DNA of 64,000 bases from Pseudoips prasinana (GCA_951640165.1 OX621263.1:11228001-11292000); one strand, 5' to 3'. Positions 40,329-59,229 are shown, counted from the stretch's first letter. Notes: generated by a model from the sequence alone, not told the origin. Translations and numbers: made by a program.

Positions 40329-40512
40329 TAAGTCGCAGTCGAAGTCGAAGAATAAGTCGCAGTCGAAGTCGAAGTATAAGTCGCAGTCGAAGTCGAAGTC
40401 GCAGTCGAAGTCAAAGTCGAAGTCAAGTAGAAGTTGTTAGTTACAAAAATCTTAACCTAATGTTAGTAATTTTACAATATATAAATATAAAATCGCGGTT
40501 CTAGGGCACCGT

Positions 40513-40619
40513 CTACGTCGTGTGCAGTCGTATCCAGTGCTCCAGCATCGGACTATCCCATTTATCACATATGTATTTCAAATTAGGATCCAAATTTTCG
40601 TCGTACCTAACTAGTAATG
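40513..40619 (-). CDS. Possible terminal exon of an unidentified gene
   Basis: After a plausible acceptor (ACATTTACACTTTACAG, read on the minus strand) an open 107-nt stretch encodes LLVRYDENLDPNLKYICDKW and then DSPMLEHWIRLHTT with a TAG stop at 40513-40515. The composition looks protein-like and unlike the neighbouring repeats. No upstream exon was found with confidence; a MITE sits in the would-be intron. It could be chance. Confidence 0.3.
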
Positions 40620-40645
40620 CTGTAAAGTGTAAATGTAATTTAATG

Positions 40646-40784
40646 TACAGACGCCAAATTATCAAGCTACCCCAATCTGTCAAATCTCCCTAATTGAAAG
40701 TGAACCTTGTGCTTTTTTGATAAGTTGAAAATCTACAAAAGAAATTTGACAGATTGTGGTAACTGGAGGTGCTGGCGTCTGTAC
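40646..40784. mobile_element. MITE, TACAGACGCCA family (copy 1)
   Basis: Ends TACAGACGCCA and TGGCGTCTGTA. The interior AGCTACCCCAATCTGTCAAA pairs with TTTGACAGATTG. The same family is at 46512-46641, with about 80 percent of positions shared by eye. 139 bp and non-coding. Confidence 0.7.
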
Positions 40785-41229
40785 ATAATTTTAAATATAA
40801 ATTTTCTCTCAAAATGGAAATAAATAGAAATGCTATTCCGCATGTAATCCCTCCGTTCGAGTCAGCTTCGAGTAGCTTTGAGTTCGTAATTGTTATATTA
40901 CTGCCTATTAACCCAGGACATTTTAAATGATTGGAGTACAAGCAGCAATGTCGCGTCATGTGGTGACAGAACTATATTCCATTTTTGGCATAGTTTTGTA
41001 TGGCTGGAATTGAACATATGTATAGAAGAAAAGAATAGTGTATTGAAATGTTTTATCTTAGCCAATTCTTCAACAATTATTCGTAATAGGTAGGTACATT
41101 GTCGTCTAGTAGAACAAAATATATTCCCATATTAAACCGAAATTATGGTCACTCTGCTCGAACATTGTAAGAGATAACATCATTTTTGAGATTACACGCG
41201 TAGAAAACTGTTCTGAGGGTAAAACAATA
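40785..41229. other. Spacer, no gene seen
   Basis: AT-rich sequence between a MITE and a GC-punctuated repeat. No frame with recognisable content. Confidence 0.3.
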
Positions 41230-41319
41230 TGGCAATCTGATGAGGTTAATATCACGACTAAATGGATGTTCATATCGTATTCTTAACAATTAGGTATAGA
41301 TAATGAGATATTAGCGTTC

Positions 41320-41720
41320 AAAGTAACGTTACGATTGCGCGGCCACGTAACTTTTGTTTTACCTTGATTTCGTCAGTTTAAATAAACTTTGGTGGCATTA
41401 ATTGCTTTCGGTACTTTGTACATATTAAAACCTTTCTTCTAGTAACAGTTTTAATGCATGATATCTTAAGTTTTGAAGAAATAATCGAGATTAAAGAAAC
41501 ATCCAAGTGCACGATTGCGCGGCCATAACTTCCCAGGTGAATATTTCGTGAAATAATCATGTTAATCTTATACTTTTTTCGACAATTGTTGACAAATTAA
41601 ATGTTCAATTAACAAAAAGAATTAGATCTCTATCCCAAGTAGTTGCTGAGATCTCCATGGCCGCGCAATCCTCCACGTTACGTTCGCGCGGCCAACTTAA
41701 AACCGCTGTAACTTCTTTAT
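41320..41720. repeat. Repeat with recurrent GCGCGGCC cores
   Basis: The octamer GCGCGGCC, or its complement GGCCGCGC, occurs at about 41338, 41517, 41661 and 41686, three times in GATTGCGCGGCCA-like contexts and once inverted, in otherwise AT-rich DNA. The spacing of about 180, 145 and 25 bp is irregular. Nature unknown; possibly termini of a mobile element. Confidence 0.4.
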
Positions 41721-42341
41721 TTCTGCTTTGACAAAGTTTTGGTTTGTTTCCTTCGATTTTGACTAATTTCGACAAAAAATTTAGCGATGTATTTTTCTGT
41801 TTGGATAACGTGGCGGAACAATCGTGACTGCCGTGCAGGCCCTGAATGTTCTGATGTACAACATTCAAACTGTTCAGGCCATCCGTGGTCCTTACACCTA
41901 GTTTAAAGTAATTGTTTTAGTATTATTACTACTAACATCCCAGTCATTGTTCATACTATACATAAGTAAGATGGAAGTACCAGGGTCAAATAAATTTAAA
42001 TTGTCTGAGGTTAGAGTAGTGATAGTGCTACTCTGTGATAATCTATGATTATCCGTGTCAATCAAAAAGTTAAATGCCAACAATTAAGTTGTTTTTTATA
42101 GAAATATGGTAGGTACATAGTACCATCTGTCAACTTAAAATTACATGAGTTAGTGTCAAAATAGGACACAAGCTGGTTATGATGGCAAAAGTTACACATT
42201 GTCATGTTACGATCATAAATATACCTATTTTGCTTCTCAGTCAGGGTTGAGCAATAAGGCAGAGCACATAATACTAATAATAGGTGGTCAAATGAATGAA
42301 GAAATAAAACTCAACAATTATCTTAACCGTATATTAACTTT

Positions 42342-49439
<7,098 letters not shown>

Positions 49440-50070
49440 TTTGTTGTGTCAATTTATTGAGAGGAAATCGAAAGAACGTGAAAACAGAAGCACCTACAAA
49501 GACACTTTTCGTTCAGAAATTTCACTGTCAAACTTTGTAGCTAACTTCAGGTCGTCAAATGACTCATCAAAATGATTCTGTTTAAATTCGAATAACAAGT
49601 CAAATTTCTGTAGGAGGCGCAAATTATAACATTATGCATACTTTATTACTTCATTACGTTTTTAAAAATAATACTTAAACGCTTCTCGAAATATTATTTA
49701 TTGATTAGATATTTCTGACCGAAACATTGCACTTCATTTCACGCCGTTTTAAATTGACGATAATTTTAAGTTATGACAAAAACAGTTCACTGGCAATTAT
49801 ATACCTTTGTATGTAAATTATAATGAAAATAGATATATAAATTAATCACTCACAATTTAAGTATGTACTTAATAAATTTATTTATACCTGTTAGTTATAA
49901 AATTGCATATACCTACATAAAATAAAGTGACTATTGCATATCATGGAACGTATTGAAAAACTGTTTGTCATTATCCGTCAAACTCGTTGCGGCTTGTCAT
50001 TGTGTGAGGGTTATTATTTTGTTTCAACAAGGATTTAATTTTAGAGATAATCGCAAGTAATATTATTAAA
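49440..50070. promoter_or_regulatory. Shared divergent promoter region of RpL23 and PSMB4
   Basis: 631 bp separate the two start codons, which point away from each other. It must contain both 5' UTRs and both promoters unless distant exons exist. It is AT-rich and lacks a clear TATA box at a position I can tie to either start. There is no TE signature inside, unlike nearly all other non-coding stretches here. Confidence 0.6.
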
Positions 50071-53000
50071 ATGGCTTTTATGGGTGATATGTTGAATCCG
50101 GCACCTCTCTGGCAGAATGGGCCTGCTCCGGGAGCCTTTTATAACTTCCCTGGCAACTCGTCAAGTATTGGACTCTACAATCATTCAGCACAGGATTTTA
50201 AAGCACAGTAAGTTAAAAACTGGTACTCTTACATTTTATTATGAAGTAGTCGACTGAATTTTTCTTATTTCACTATAAAGATTCTTCTTGTGACTCCAAT
50301 ATTAAAATTATCGTAAAGGTACAAAATGACTTTCGAAAGCAATTATCAAACTTGGCCTGTTTATAAAGGTGGTCTTTATAAACCTGGCAAGTTAAAATAC
50401 GTACTAAAAGAAACAGTCTCGCTAAAAAGAGTGGAACGCCATAATTTTCACTTAGCTGTATGTTTGATGTTATCCGACTGAGTCTGAAAGCAAAGAGCTC
50501 TCTTTTTAATATTCAAATGTACTTTTAGTGTAAATTGGGTTAATATCTCAAATCAAGTCGCCTTCAAACGTAAGTGAATTGAGGGGGGAGTGGCCTACCC
50601 TCCTGTACCATCCCCTCCCCGCGGAACCCCATGGTTATGGAGATATCCATCGTTAATGTTTTTCTAGCGCTCGGCGGCCGCTGCCGCGGCATTTATTTCA
50701 TAAAAGTACATTTTTGCAAAATCATCATGATAGTAACAACGAACTATTCAGTTTTGGATATTTTTCGGAAAATTATATAAAGGCGTTATAAAATTTAAAA
50801 AAAACTTCTAAACATGAAAGCAATTTTTTTACGTTGTTTTACAAAGCTGTAGATATCAAAATTGCTACGAAATGTATCAAAATTGCGTTCTGTTTTATGC
50901 ATTTGTATGAAGTCTTATGACATTAAAAAAATAATCAAAAAAACTAGGTGCTTCTCCGGCAGAAAAAAATGTGTTTTATCACTTAGTACGAACCCCCTTA
51001 ATATATACACTTAACTCAAATTCAGGTGACTTGATATGAGCTCCAACCTGTAAATTGACTTAGCTCACTCCATTAGAATGGGTATTGCAAGCATCCATAT
51101 GTTTAGGGACCGAACACATCAGTAATGCTGTATGCTTGTTGACTTAATCTTGCATTATTATCCTGTTTTACTGAAATAGTGCACCCAAATATGTGAAACT
51201 CATGGCACAGTACAGCATCAAATTATGTTAATGTGGTTGTCTTCACACTAGATTTTTAAATTCACTATTCGTACTACTTTGTTACAGAAAAAGAAGGGAA
51301 GAGAAAGAAATATTAATTTCTCTCTCTTCCCTTCTTGTGTTGACCTAATACTTGAACCAATTCTCAGTATCTATTGATTACATTAGATACTACAAAAATT
51401 ATACTGTCATTATATTCTTCATACCTGCTCGCTGGTTTAGGGTACTTCTGACCTGCCCCTTCTTGAGATCTCTGATTTGGTCAGAGAATGTTCGACAAAG
51501 TGTAAAGGTCGTGACAAAGGGAAATTTATTTAATATTAAGGAAGACCAACAGCACATAAAAACAGTTATAAAAATCTAAATAGTAATTGAAGGCCAATTA
51601 CAGGTCTCCACGAATAGACAGTGGTATACATACAGTGGTAGACAGTGGCTATGGTATCCCTTGTCTCTGCCTACCCCTCTGGGAAACAGGTGTGAGTCTA
51701 TGTAAGTATGTAGGTAATTAACTGTTATTTATTTTTTCTTATTCCCAGTTCAGCATCTCCAATCACTACAACAACTACAGTCATTGGAGTAAAGTTTGAC
51801 AAAGGCTGTGTGATCGCTGCGGACACCCTCGGTTCCTACGGTTCCCTTGCCAGGTTCCGTGATTGTCCCCGTGTATTGAAAGTCAATGATCTGATCCTGC
51901 TTGGCAACGGTGGTGATTATGCTGACTTCCAGTACTTAAAAGATATTATTGAGCAGAAAATGTAAGTTATGTCTTTAAGTTTAGCCTACCTTTAACATAA
52001 TACTTAAGGAGTACTAATGTAGACCTCCATGTGCTAGTCACCCCAGAAATCACTTCTTGACATTTCGCATGGTGAACAGTGAATCAGTGAACAGTTTTAA
52101 AAACTGACTTGACAACAGTGAACAGTTTTAAAAACTGACTTGACAAACATGTTACTACTAGAAATACACATGAGTAGTGATATACATGCATCAGCTTGTA
52201 GAGCCGCTAGTGTATAAACAAATAATAATAATAATGTTTATTCAGTCAACAAACAAAGATAATAATTAAAAGAAAATTATATACATACAGAAGATGTTGA
52301 TGTTGAATAATGTGGGCCACAAAAATTATATGTGTGAGTCTAAATTGGTCCCATCTCAGCACTGCGACATTAACTGTTCTGATGCACTTAACTTATCAAG
52401 CATTGTAGAACATTGTCATCTTACATGTTAAGCTAAAATTGGTCTAATTTACAATATGATTTACCTTATTTGAGATAAAATATCAATAACAATTATTAAC
52501 CCTTTGATGGCTAATGGGACCATCCAATAAACTTGTAAGTTTCCATTAGTCAATGGCTAATGGTGCGGATTTGCATCATCATTCAACAAGTCATTTTAAA
52601 CCTTGTTACTAATGCTTTGAGTTGATTATAGTATGAGTTATAAAACTGCAAAGGACAAAAAATGTGGATTGTCAATAAATAAATTAAAGATGTAAATATC
52701 ACCTCACTGCTCATTATTTCTGTTGTCTGTGTGAAATTAGTAGATAGGTTCTGATTTATTATTTTGTCTCAGTTGTATGCATATAAATTAATTTAACCTA
52801 CTAAAGATACAATTATAATGCAGCCTGTGTATCTGTAGCCATGACTTTACTTTTAAGAATGAAATGATTCCTTTTTCTAATGTAAATGAATATTGTATTC
52901 TTTTTGAGAAAATAAATGTCTTAAACCTGAAAAGATCTGTCCTTTTGAAAAGATTCAGAGAGATACCAAGATCATAACATTTTTTCTCTGTAGAAACAGA

Positions 53001-56000
53001 TCAACTAACTATCTCCATTACTGACAACAGTCTAGGTACTCTATGTTGTGGTTCTGGGTGTAAGTAAGCTCACCAGAGCTCATCAGGGACGGGGCATGAG
53101 TCAGCAAGACCTGTGGATAATGCCATGTGATTTGCAAGAGTCATAGGCTATGGTAGCCACTTACCTTAAAATTTGCATTACAGTATTGATGAGCAGTGTT
53201 TTGGAGATGGTCTGCTACTCAAGCCACGCTCGCTGCACTGCTGGCTAACCCGAGTGCTTTACAACAAGCGCAGCAAGATGGATCCCCTCTGGAGCAACTA
53301 CATTGTTGCTGGAATTCAGGTAAATATGAGTTGCTCTTGTATTATAAATCAATTTGTGTTCCTGAACTCGGCTGCAGCATCAGGTAATATGGTTCAATAT
53401 GCAACCATAATTAGGTTTTGATGTTTAGTGTCAATAAATGACATTTAAAAAAAAAAAAAGGGTTTATTTCCTTTAACTTAAGTTAATCTAATGACAAGAT
53501 TGTTGAGGCCTCGTTTTAGGCATAACATTGCCTGTGTTAGGACGCCCCACTCTTCCACATTCAGGTAATTGTTTACAGATTAAATAGCAAGTTACAGATA
53601 ACATGTTACAGATAAATCAAACTAATTAAATTAAGAATAAATCTAATCAAGTCCTTGTTTTGTGTGTGGGTAGGGTGACCTTTTTTTCGCGTGAGTGTGT
53701 GACCATACATTAACCTACATTACAAATTACTGATTAATATTCTTATGGCGGGTACAGACTGCTGCAACGCAACATGCAATGCAACACGAAACGAGCATTG
53801 CATCAGTGTAGACGCGGGGCGCGCACAACGTGCGCACGAACCGCGCATGTACCTACTCACATCTGTTTCCGAGATGCGCGCGAACGGATCGCTCAGTCTG
53901 CAAAAGAACACGCAAAGGAATGGATCGTGACGACCAATTGCGGGCTCTGATGATAGTCAGTGCTTCATTATTAATAGTGAATCATGTGATAAAACGCAGA
54001 AGACATCGACGTTGGTGGCGTACAGAGTTGTATAGTCAGAGAGCTGGTGCAAAACTAATGGCCGATATGAGATTAACTGGACAATTTCAAAATTTCTTAA
54101 GGATGAGTCCAACGACATTTGAAGATCTACTCAGATTAGTCGGACCAAGAATTTTTCGGAATCGCACACAGTTAAGGGCTCCAATTTCAATCCAAGACAG
54201 ACTGGCAATAACACTTCGTTTTTTAGCTAGTGGTGACTCTTACACAAGTTTACAGTATACCTTCAGAGTATCAAAACAAGCCATAAGTGGCATTATTACA
54301 GAAGTATGCTCCGCCATAATTGAGGAATTAAAAGATTATATCAAGGTAAGTTTTATTCTTAATAAGTCAATTAAAGAACAGTATTATCACATCAAATCAT
54401 TAAAGTCGTCATAGGATTGGTTAGATTCTAGTGACGTTACAGACGATGGCTGTTGGTTCATATATTCTTCGTTCCTTGCCGTGGTATAGCCATAGCGTCC
54501 GGCTTGATTTGTATCTGGAGTTTGCGCGGAAGGCGAGGGACGATTAAATTCGGAAGTTCCAGGACGATTAACATATCCGGTCAGATCCACATAATCTTGT
54601 CCTTCCTTCTGTGATGCATAATAGGATTCTTGGTATGAACTGGGGTAGTTATCCTGCTGTCGATATGATGATTCATAATAACCTCTGTCAGCCTTCATCA
54701 AAATTTCAAAAATTCCATGTTCGACCGAATTCCTGGTTTGAAGGGAATAAGTATTCATTTTAGCTGATATCTAGGAAGCGAAAGTTGTAGTAAAATCTGG
54801 AGCGCCTGAATTTCCCAACTTATTGGCAGTAGTTTGTAATATGCCCACTACATTGGCCAGTACACTGCTGCTTTCATCTTTTTTTGCTTGTTTAGCTCGC
54901 GTAGGTTCATACCGTGTACGTGGAGTAGCAAATTCGTTCTGCAGATTTTCTTCATTAATCGGTTGTTGAACCGCCTCCTGAAAAACATAAAAATAATTTA
55001 TAACTGTAGGTCCCATCTCTTGATATAAACTACTAGATAGTAGATATAACTCTCCAGGAAGGTAGGTATCGTGGCACCGATGGACAAATGTCGAAACGAC
55101 TAAATATTTAGTTCGTTTTTTAGTCTAGTTCAATATAGCTAGCAATAAAATCAAGAGATGCTCACTATAATGGCACCTCAAAAATTGTCACCAGCGAGTG
55201 TTGGGCTACTAAGTACAATGACTGTCTCGTAGCCATAAATTAAATAAAAGTTTTTTGTTTTAGCTTCCAACGACAGAAGAAACTTGGTTGAACATAAGCA
55301 AACAGTTTGAAGAGAAGTGGAATTTTCCACACTGTTTAGGGGCACTGGACGGAAAACATGTTGTGCTTGAGGCACCTATCAAAAGTGGAACTGAATTCTA
55401 CAACTATAAAAACTTCTTTAGCATCGTTCTTTTTGCTTTGGTTGACGCCGATTATAATTTTCTGAAATGAAAATGCATTTGGTATCATATCGTCTGTCTT
55501 TAGAGTTCTCAGAAAACCAATGCTTTTACAGCCTGATAAAGCTGAGCTAGTGGTTATGGCAATTGTCCTTTTACATAATTATTTGAGACGTCACTCTAGA
55601 AATACATATATGAATGACACTGAAGATGAAGTTACGAATGAAGACACACGTAGGCAAAATAATGAAGATATGAGATCACTACTACCTATGAGAAATATTC
55701 CTCGACGATCGCCTGCACATTTGAATGCGTTAAGAGATGAGCTCTCCGATTATTTTATGAAAGAAGGGAAGGTTCATTGGCAAGACAGATGTTCGTAAAA
55801 GAATCAATTCAGTTTTACTTACCGTGTTCGTTCTCTTTCTCGGTTTGTTACGGTTGTCCAAGAACTTCAAAGAATCAAAGGCAAACCATCGACTTTTGTA
55901 TGTCTCCGAGGCACCTGAAAAAATAAAATAATAATCATGAAAAAAATTAAATAAAAAACATAATTCAGTCAGTTTTAAACATAGTTGTTTTTAAGTAAAC

Positions 56001-58135
56001 TTGACTAATAATAATTAATAATATTTAATAATTAATTTGTGATTTCAATCCATTAAAATATTGTAGTTGTTGTCAAAGTTGTCATTTTGTAGAGAAAAAA
56101 GCCAATTTCAATATTAGTCGGCTATGCCAATTTACATTTCAATACACAAACATTTTTGCGGTTTCCAACCTACGATTGTACTAAGAATAAAGTATATGAA
56201 TAAATAATAAATAGTAAATTATTATTATTTATTTACCTTTTCCTGTTCCTTTCGATTTCTTTTCCTTCGCTTTTTCACGACGGTAGGATGATAAAATACT
56301 AATCATTTTACTGTAACATTTTTCTTGTGTTGTTTCCATCAAATTAGCAATTTCCATCCATGCATCCTCTTTAAAATGTTTTTTATAAAAATTCTCATGT
56401 TGTGGATTCCACAAAATTTCCTTTGATCTGTACAGTTCAATTAATTGAAGCACTTTTTCTTCACTCCACGTAAATGTAACCGCCTCCTCCGCCGCAGTAG
56501 CGTCGTCTTGTTCCATGTTCGCGCGCGTCTAGCCGTACACACCACACAACCTGTCCACACTGACGCTCCGCGCATACTGCGCGCCTCTTTGTGTTCGGGG
56601 AAAAAACCGACAAATTTCGGGTCGCTACGCGCAAGAGTTGCAACAATCTGTTCGTGCGCGTAGTAGACGCGGTTCGTGCGCGCAAGGCGTCTACACTATG
56701 GGAATTCTGTTACTTTACATTATACATTGCAGCAATGTGGACGTCAAATTCTTGCATTGCATGTTACATTGCACCAATGTGTACCCGGCTTTAAAGAAAA
56801 GGATTTGTGTTCTATTAAAAGTTCTAGAAATATCAGTATACAATTTATTTGTTGTGTAACCATAATATTCCGCTGATTTGTTGAAGATATAAACTTTACT
56901 TTAAAGTTTAGAGCTACTATTTTGCAACTGACATGATGATGATGATGAGTAACAAACATGCACTATTTTCCTCAGGATGGCGAACCTTTCATGGGCGCGG
57001 TCGACAAGCTAGGCACGGCGTACGAAGATGCGGCGATTGCCACCGGATTGGGAGCTTACATGGCGACTCCCTTGCTGCGCGACGCTCTAGATAAGGGCAG
57101 TCTTGATGAAGAGGGAGCTAAGTAATAATAATAATAATTTAATAATTTCATTTATTCACAAATTTTTTATATACTATTTCCTATGAAGTCCCTGACTTCT
57201 GAGCTAGGTAAAAACCTGTATTACAGAAGTCAGTGCCCTCTCCCAGTTTCGTTCGTTTACAAATTGTGAATAAGAAAATAGTGTGTGTGTGCGTGTGTGT
57301 GTGTGTTTGTATATATGTGTGTGTGTGTGGGTGTGTGTGTGTGTGTGGGTTGTAGGGAATATTAGTTTGTCAGTAATAGCGTTTCAGTTTGGTCGTAATC
57401 TAATTGAAGTAACCAGTTTTTAATTTAATTTAATTAAGTAAGTATGATATCTCATATAATAAATAGCCTGCCTAGAAGAATCTAAAGAATTATTCTTACA
57501 CCCCATTTCATCCTTTGGGGGGCGTAGAGGTCGACCTGAGGGTATATATCTCAGAGAACGGGCAGCATACTACATATATCGTGGCATATCCCTCCAAATT
57601 ATGGCACAACTCCATTGGAAAATTGGAAATCTTTTGGGGAGGCCTAAAAGTGTTTGTGAAGTCCATATAGGAATTTAATTCCCTAGCGCAGTTGTGGACT
57701 TTTTTTTAGGAAAAGAAAGAGTATGTTTTTCTATAATCGTAATCTTATAATGATAGATTGTGATTTTTGACAAACTTCTGGTACTCTTGCAGGCTTAGAG
57801 CACTTCTCACTGTTACAGGCAGTGCATTCCTCAACGGAACAATTTGTACAGTAAATGTGTTGTTAAGGAAATTGGTAAAATACGCTGTACTTGTGGTATC
57901 ACACCTAAAGTACGAAGTGGGCTAGGCTATGCACCGGCTATTGCTCAAATGTTTATGTTGTTCCCTTTTTTTCAGGGCTCTGGTGAAAAAATGTATGGAG
58001 GTATTGTTCTACCGCGACGCACGCGCCTTCCAGCGCTACCAGCTGGGAGTGGTGACCGCCGCTGGAGTGAAGGTCGAGGACATCGCAGAGGTCACGCATA
58101 ATTGGTCGCTTGCGCACATGATACATATGAAGTGA
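50071..58135 (+). CDS. PSMB4: Proteasome subunit beta type-4 (beta7)
   Basis: Five exons: 50071-50207, 51749-51961, 53184-53319, 56976-57121 and 57976-58135, giving 792 nt and 263 residues. Phases agree and all introns are GT-AG. Exon 1 encodes the propeptide ([14 protein letters not shown]...). Exon 2 starts the mature beta fold ([45 protein letters not shown]). Exons 3 and 4 give [16 protein letters not shown] and [18 protein letters not shown]. Exon 5 ends [14 protein letters not shown]. The protein is a structural, non-proteolytic subunit of the 20S core ring, in nucleus and cytoplasm. Exon 4 ends in AA|GTAATAA, so unspliced RNA would stop at once. Intron 3 carries a Harbinger element. 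AATAAA at 58154-58159 is the likely poly(A) signal. Confidence 0.97.
50208..51748. other. PSMB4 intron 1
   Basis: 1.5 kb. It has a GC-rich spot at 50620-50695 with GGCGGCCGCTGCCGCGG, a perfect hairpin around 51289-51341 (AAGAAGGGAAGAGAAAG against CTCTCTTCCCTTCTT), and a retroposon-like tail at 51690-51715 (GTGTGAGTCTATGTAAGTATG). No gene. Confidence 0.5.
51962..53183. other. PSMB4 intron 2
   Basis: 1.2 kb. An imperfect repeat of about 33 bp (GTGAACAGTTTTAAAAACTG twice, 52076-52145) and an (AATA)n tail with GTTTATTCAG at 52220-52245, probably the end of a retroposon. No coding content. Confidence 0.5.
53920..55798 (+). pseudogene. Harbinger transposase with internal deletion
   Basis: Exon 1 is 53920-54345 ([18 protein letters not shown] ... 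[14 protein letters not shown] ... [20 protein letters not shown] ... [13 protein letters not shown]), with donor AAG|GTAAGT. Exon 2 starts at 55264 after TTTTGTTTTAG and reads [20 protein letters not shown] (first catalytic Asp) to VDADYNFLK and a TGA at 55468-55470. Directly there, in another frame, the C-terminal part resumes with [17 protein letters not shown] (catalytic Glu) and continues to 55798. The family normally has roughly 100 residues between these points, including the second Asp in a LGD-type motif. They are missing, so an internal deletion removed part of the active site. The enzyme is dead. Confidence 0.85.
54387..56516 (-). pseudogene. Harbinger accessory MADF-domain protein with one in-frame stop
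   Basis: Three exons on minus: 56237-56516, 55823-55914 and 54387-54977, phases 1 and 0, GT-AG. Exons 1-2 make a MADF (Myb/SANT-like) DNA-binding domain: [58 protein letters not shown], then [14 protein letters not shown] and NRNKPRKR. Exon 3 is a polar tail with possible self-interaction region ([17 protein letters not shown]) and a Tyr/Gln-rich end ([19 protein letters not shown]). A TAG at 54771-54773 interrupts exon 3; the frame is open again to TGA at 54387. Such proteins help the transposase bind DNA and enter the nucleus. The gene lies partly inside the transposase intron, antisense to it. Confidence 0.8.
57122..57975. other. PSMB4 intron 4 with TG microsatellite
   Basis: 854 bp. Begins GTAATAATAATAATAA. 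A (TG)n microsatellite with interruptions is at 57281-57349. The rest (57480-57700) looks repeat-derived but unnamed. Ends in CCCTTTTTTTCAG. Confidence 0.7.
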
Positions 58136-58153
58136 ATACTGTCATTTATTATT

Positions 58154-58159
58154 AATAAA
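58154..58159 (+). terminator. Poly(A) signal of PSMB4
   Basis: AATAAA 19 bp after the stop codon, followed by TATATTGTTTGTAATG; this gives a very short 3' UTR. Confidence 0.7.
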
Positions 58160-58198
58160 ATATATTGTTTGTAATGATATGATGTGTTTTATTTAGAA

Positions 58199-58511
58199 CT
58201 AGCCGTGCCCCGCGGTTTTACCCGCGTTAAGCTTTATAAAGTATCACAGCTCCTTCCCCGTATGTGATAGCGTGATAATATGTAGCCTATATGTTGACCC
58301 GACCTCTTAGTAATATTCATGCAAAATTTTAAGTAAATCCATGCAGTACTTTTTGAGTTTAGCCCGGACATACATACAGACAAACAGACAAAAATTCTAA
58401 AAACTATTTTTTTGGCTTCGATATCGAATGAATATCACGCCCCAAGTATCCTTTTAAAAAAATATTCAATGTACAGTTTTGACTTTCCTACGATTTTATT
58501 ATATGTATAGA
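58199..58511 (-). mobile_element. Non-autonomous Helitron, copy A
   Basis: On the minus strand it starts TCTATACATATAATAAA and ends in a GC hairpin (CGCGGGTAAAACCGCGG) then CTAG, between A and T. These are the Helitron rules: 5' TC, 3' hairpin plus CTRR, A/T target. 313 bp, no gene. Confidence 0.78.
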
Positions 58512-58554
58512 TTTGACTTGAAAAATGTGGTTTTTAAAACTCTAGTTGGCACGA

Positions 58555-58725
58555 ACCAGATTGAGTTCAGATACAGGACCGATAGTTTTACGTGCTTTCC
58601 AAGGGACCGTTAACTTTTTTTATTTCACAAATATATTTGAAAGGTTTTTATTAAGCATAAGCCCCACAAAACCGTGTTACCGGTTTGACTGTAGGATCGA
58701 GTCTCCATACAGCAAGTAATTTAAC
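58555..58725. repeat. SINE fragment
   Basis: CAGGACCGATAGTTTTACGTGC matches the body of the SINE at 9985-10352 (CAGGACCGACGGCTTTACG), and GTAGGATCGAGTC about 110 bp on resembles a B-box region. Degraded. Confidence 0.4.
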
Positions 58726-58762
58726 TTTATATCAAAAATATTACTAGGAAATTTATGATATA

Positions 58763-59076
58763 CTAGCTGTGCCCCGCGGTTTTACCCGCGTTTAACTTTA
58801 TAAATTATCACTGCACCTCCCCCGTAGGTGATAGCGTGATAATATGTAGCCTATGTGTTGACCCGACCTCTCTGTAATATTCATCAAAATTTCAAGTAAA
58901 TTCATGCAGTACTTTTTGAGTTTAGCCCGGACATACATACAGACAAACAGACACACAGACAAAAATTCTAAAAACTATATTTTTGGCTTCGATATCGATT
59001 GTAGATCACGCCCCGAGTATCCTTTTTAAAAAATATTCAATGTACAGTTTTGACTTGCCTACGATTTTATTATTTA
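58763..59076 (-). mobile_element. Non-autonomous Helitron, copy B (5' end clipped)
   Basis: About 90 percent identical by eye to copy A, with the same hairpin and CTAG end. Its minus-strand 5' end lacks the first TCTATACAT because copy C joins at that point. Confidence 0.7.
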
Positions 59077-59229
59077 CTAGCTGTGCCCGCGACTTCGTTC
59101 GCGTGGATGTCGGAACTTAAAAATGTCTTTTTTGTGTATAGCGCTGTGGGAGGATACTGATACAATTTTTTTTTATTTAATTTAGTGCTAATTTATTTTA
59201 CCTGTGGAACATCTGGAGCGTACACAAAA

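Larger units (their letters stand above)
38211..40437. repeat. Composite repeat with GTCGAA array, split by two DNA elements
   Basis: The left part (38211-38300) matches the unit at 15321-15400 up to CAGAAGTCGAAG. Array pieces lie at 38281-38300, 39266-39345 and 40329-40437, separated by two inverted copies of a ~970-bp element. Removal of both restores a GTCGAA-type array of roughly 200 bp. Confidence 0.75.
53746..56790. mobile_element. PIF/Harbinger transposon in PSMB4 intron 3
   Basis: Left end TGGCGGGTACAGACTGCTGC, right end complement AGCCGGGTACACATTGGTGC, flanked by TTA at 53743-53745 and 56791-56793. The TIRs are imperfect but extend about 38 bp (both reach ACATGCAATGCAA). 3045 bp with two genes in opposite orientation: a transposase on plus and a MADF-domain protein on minus, the normal Harbinger gene set. 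Confidence 0.9.

Noticed and set aside
53173..53421. 82-codon frame as a separate gene
   Set aside because: It is PSMB4 exon 3 read through into the intron; splice sites at 53184 and 53319 explain it.
57844..58101. 85-codon frame near the end of PSMB4
   Set aside because: Out-of-frame overlap with exon 5; the spliced frame gives the known C-terminus.
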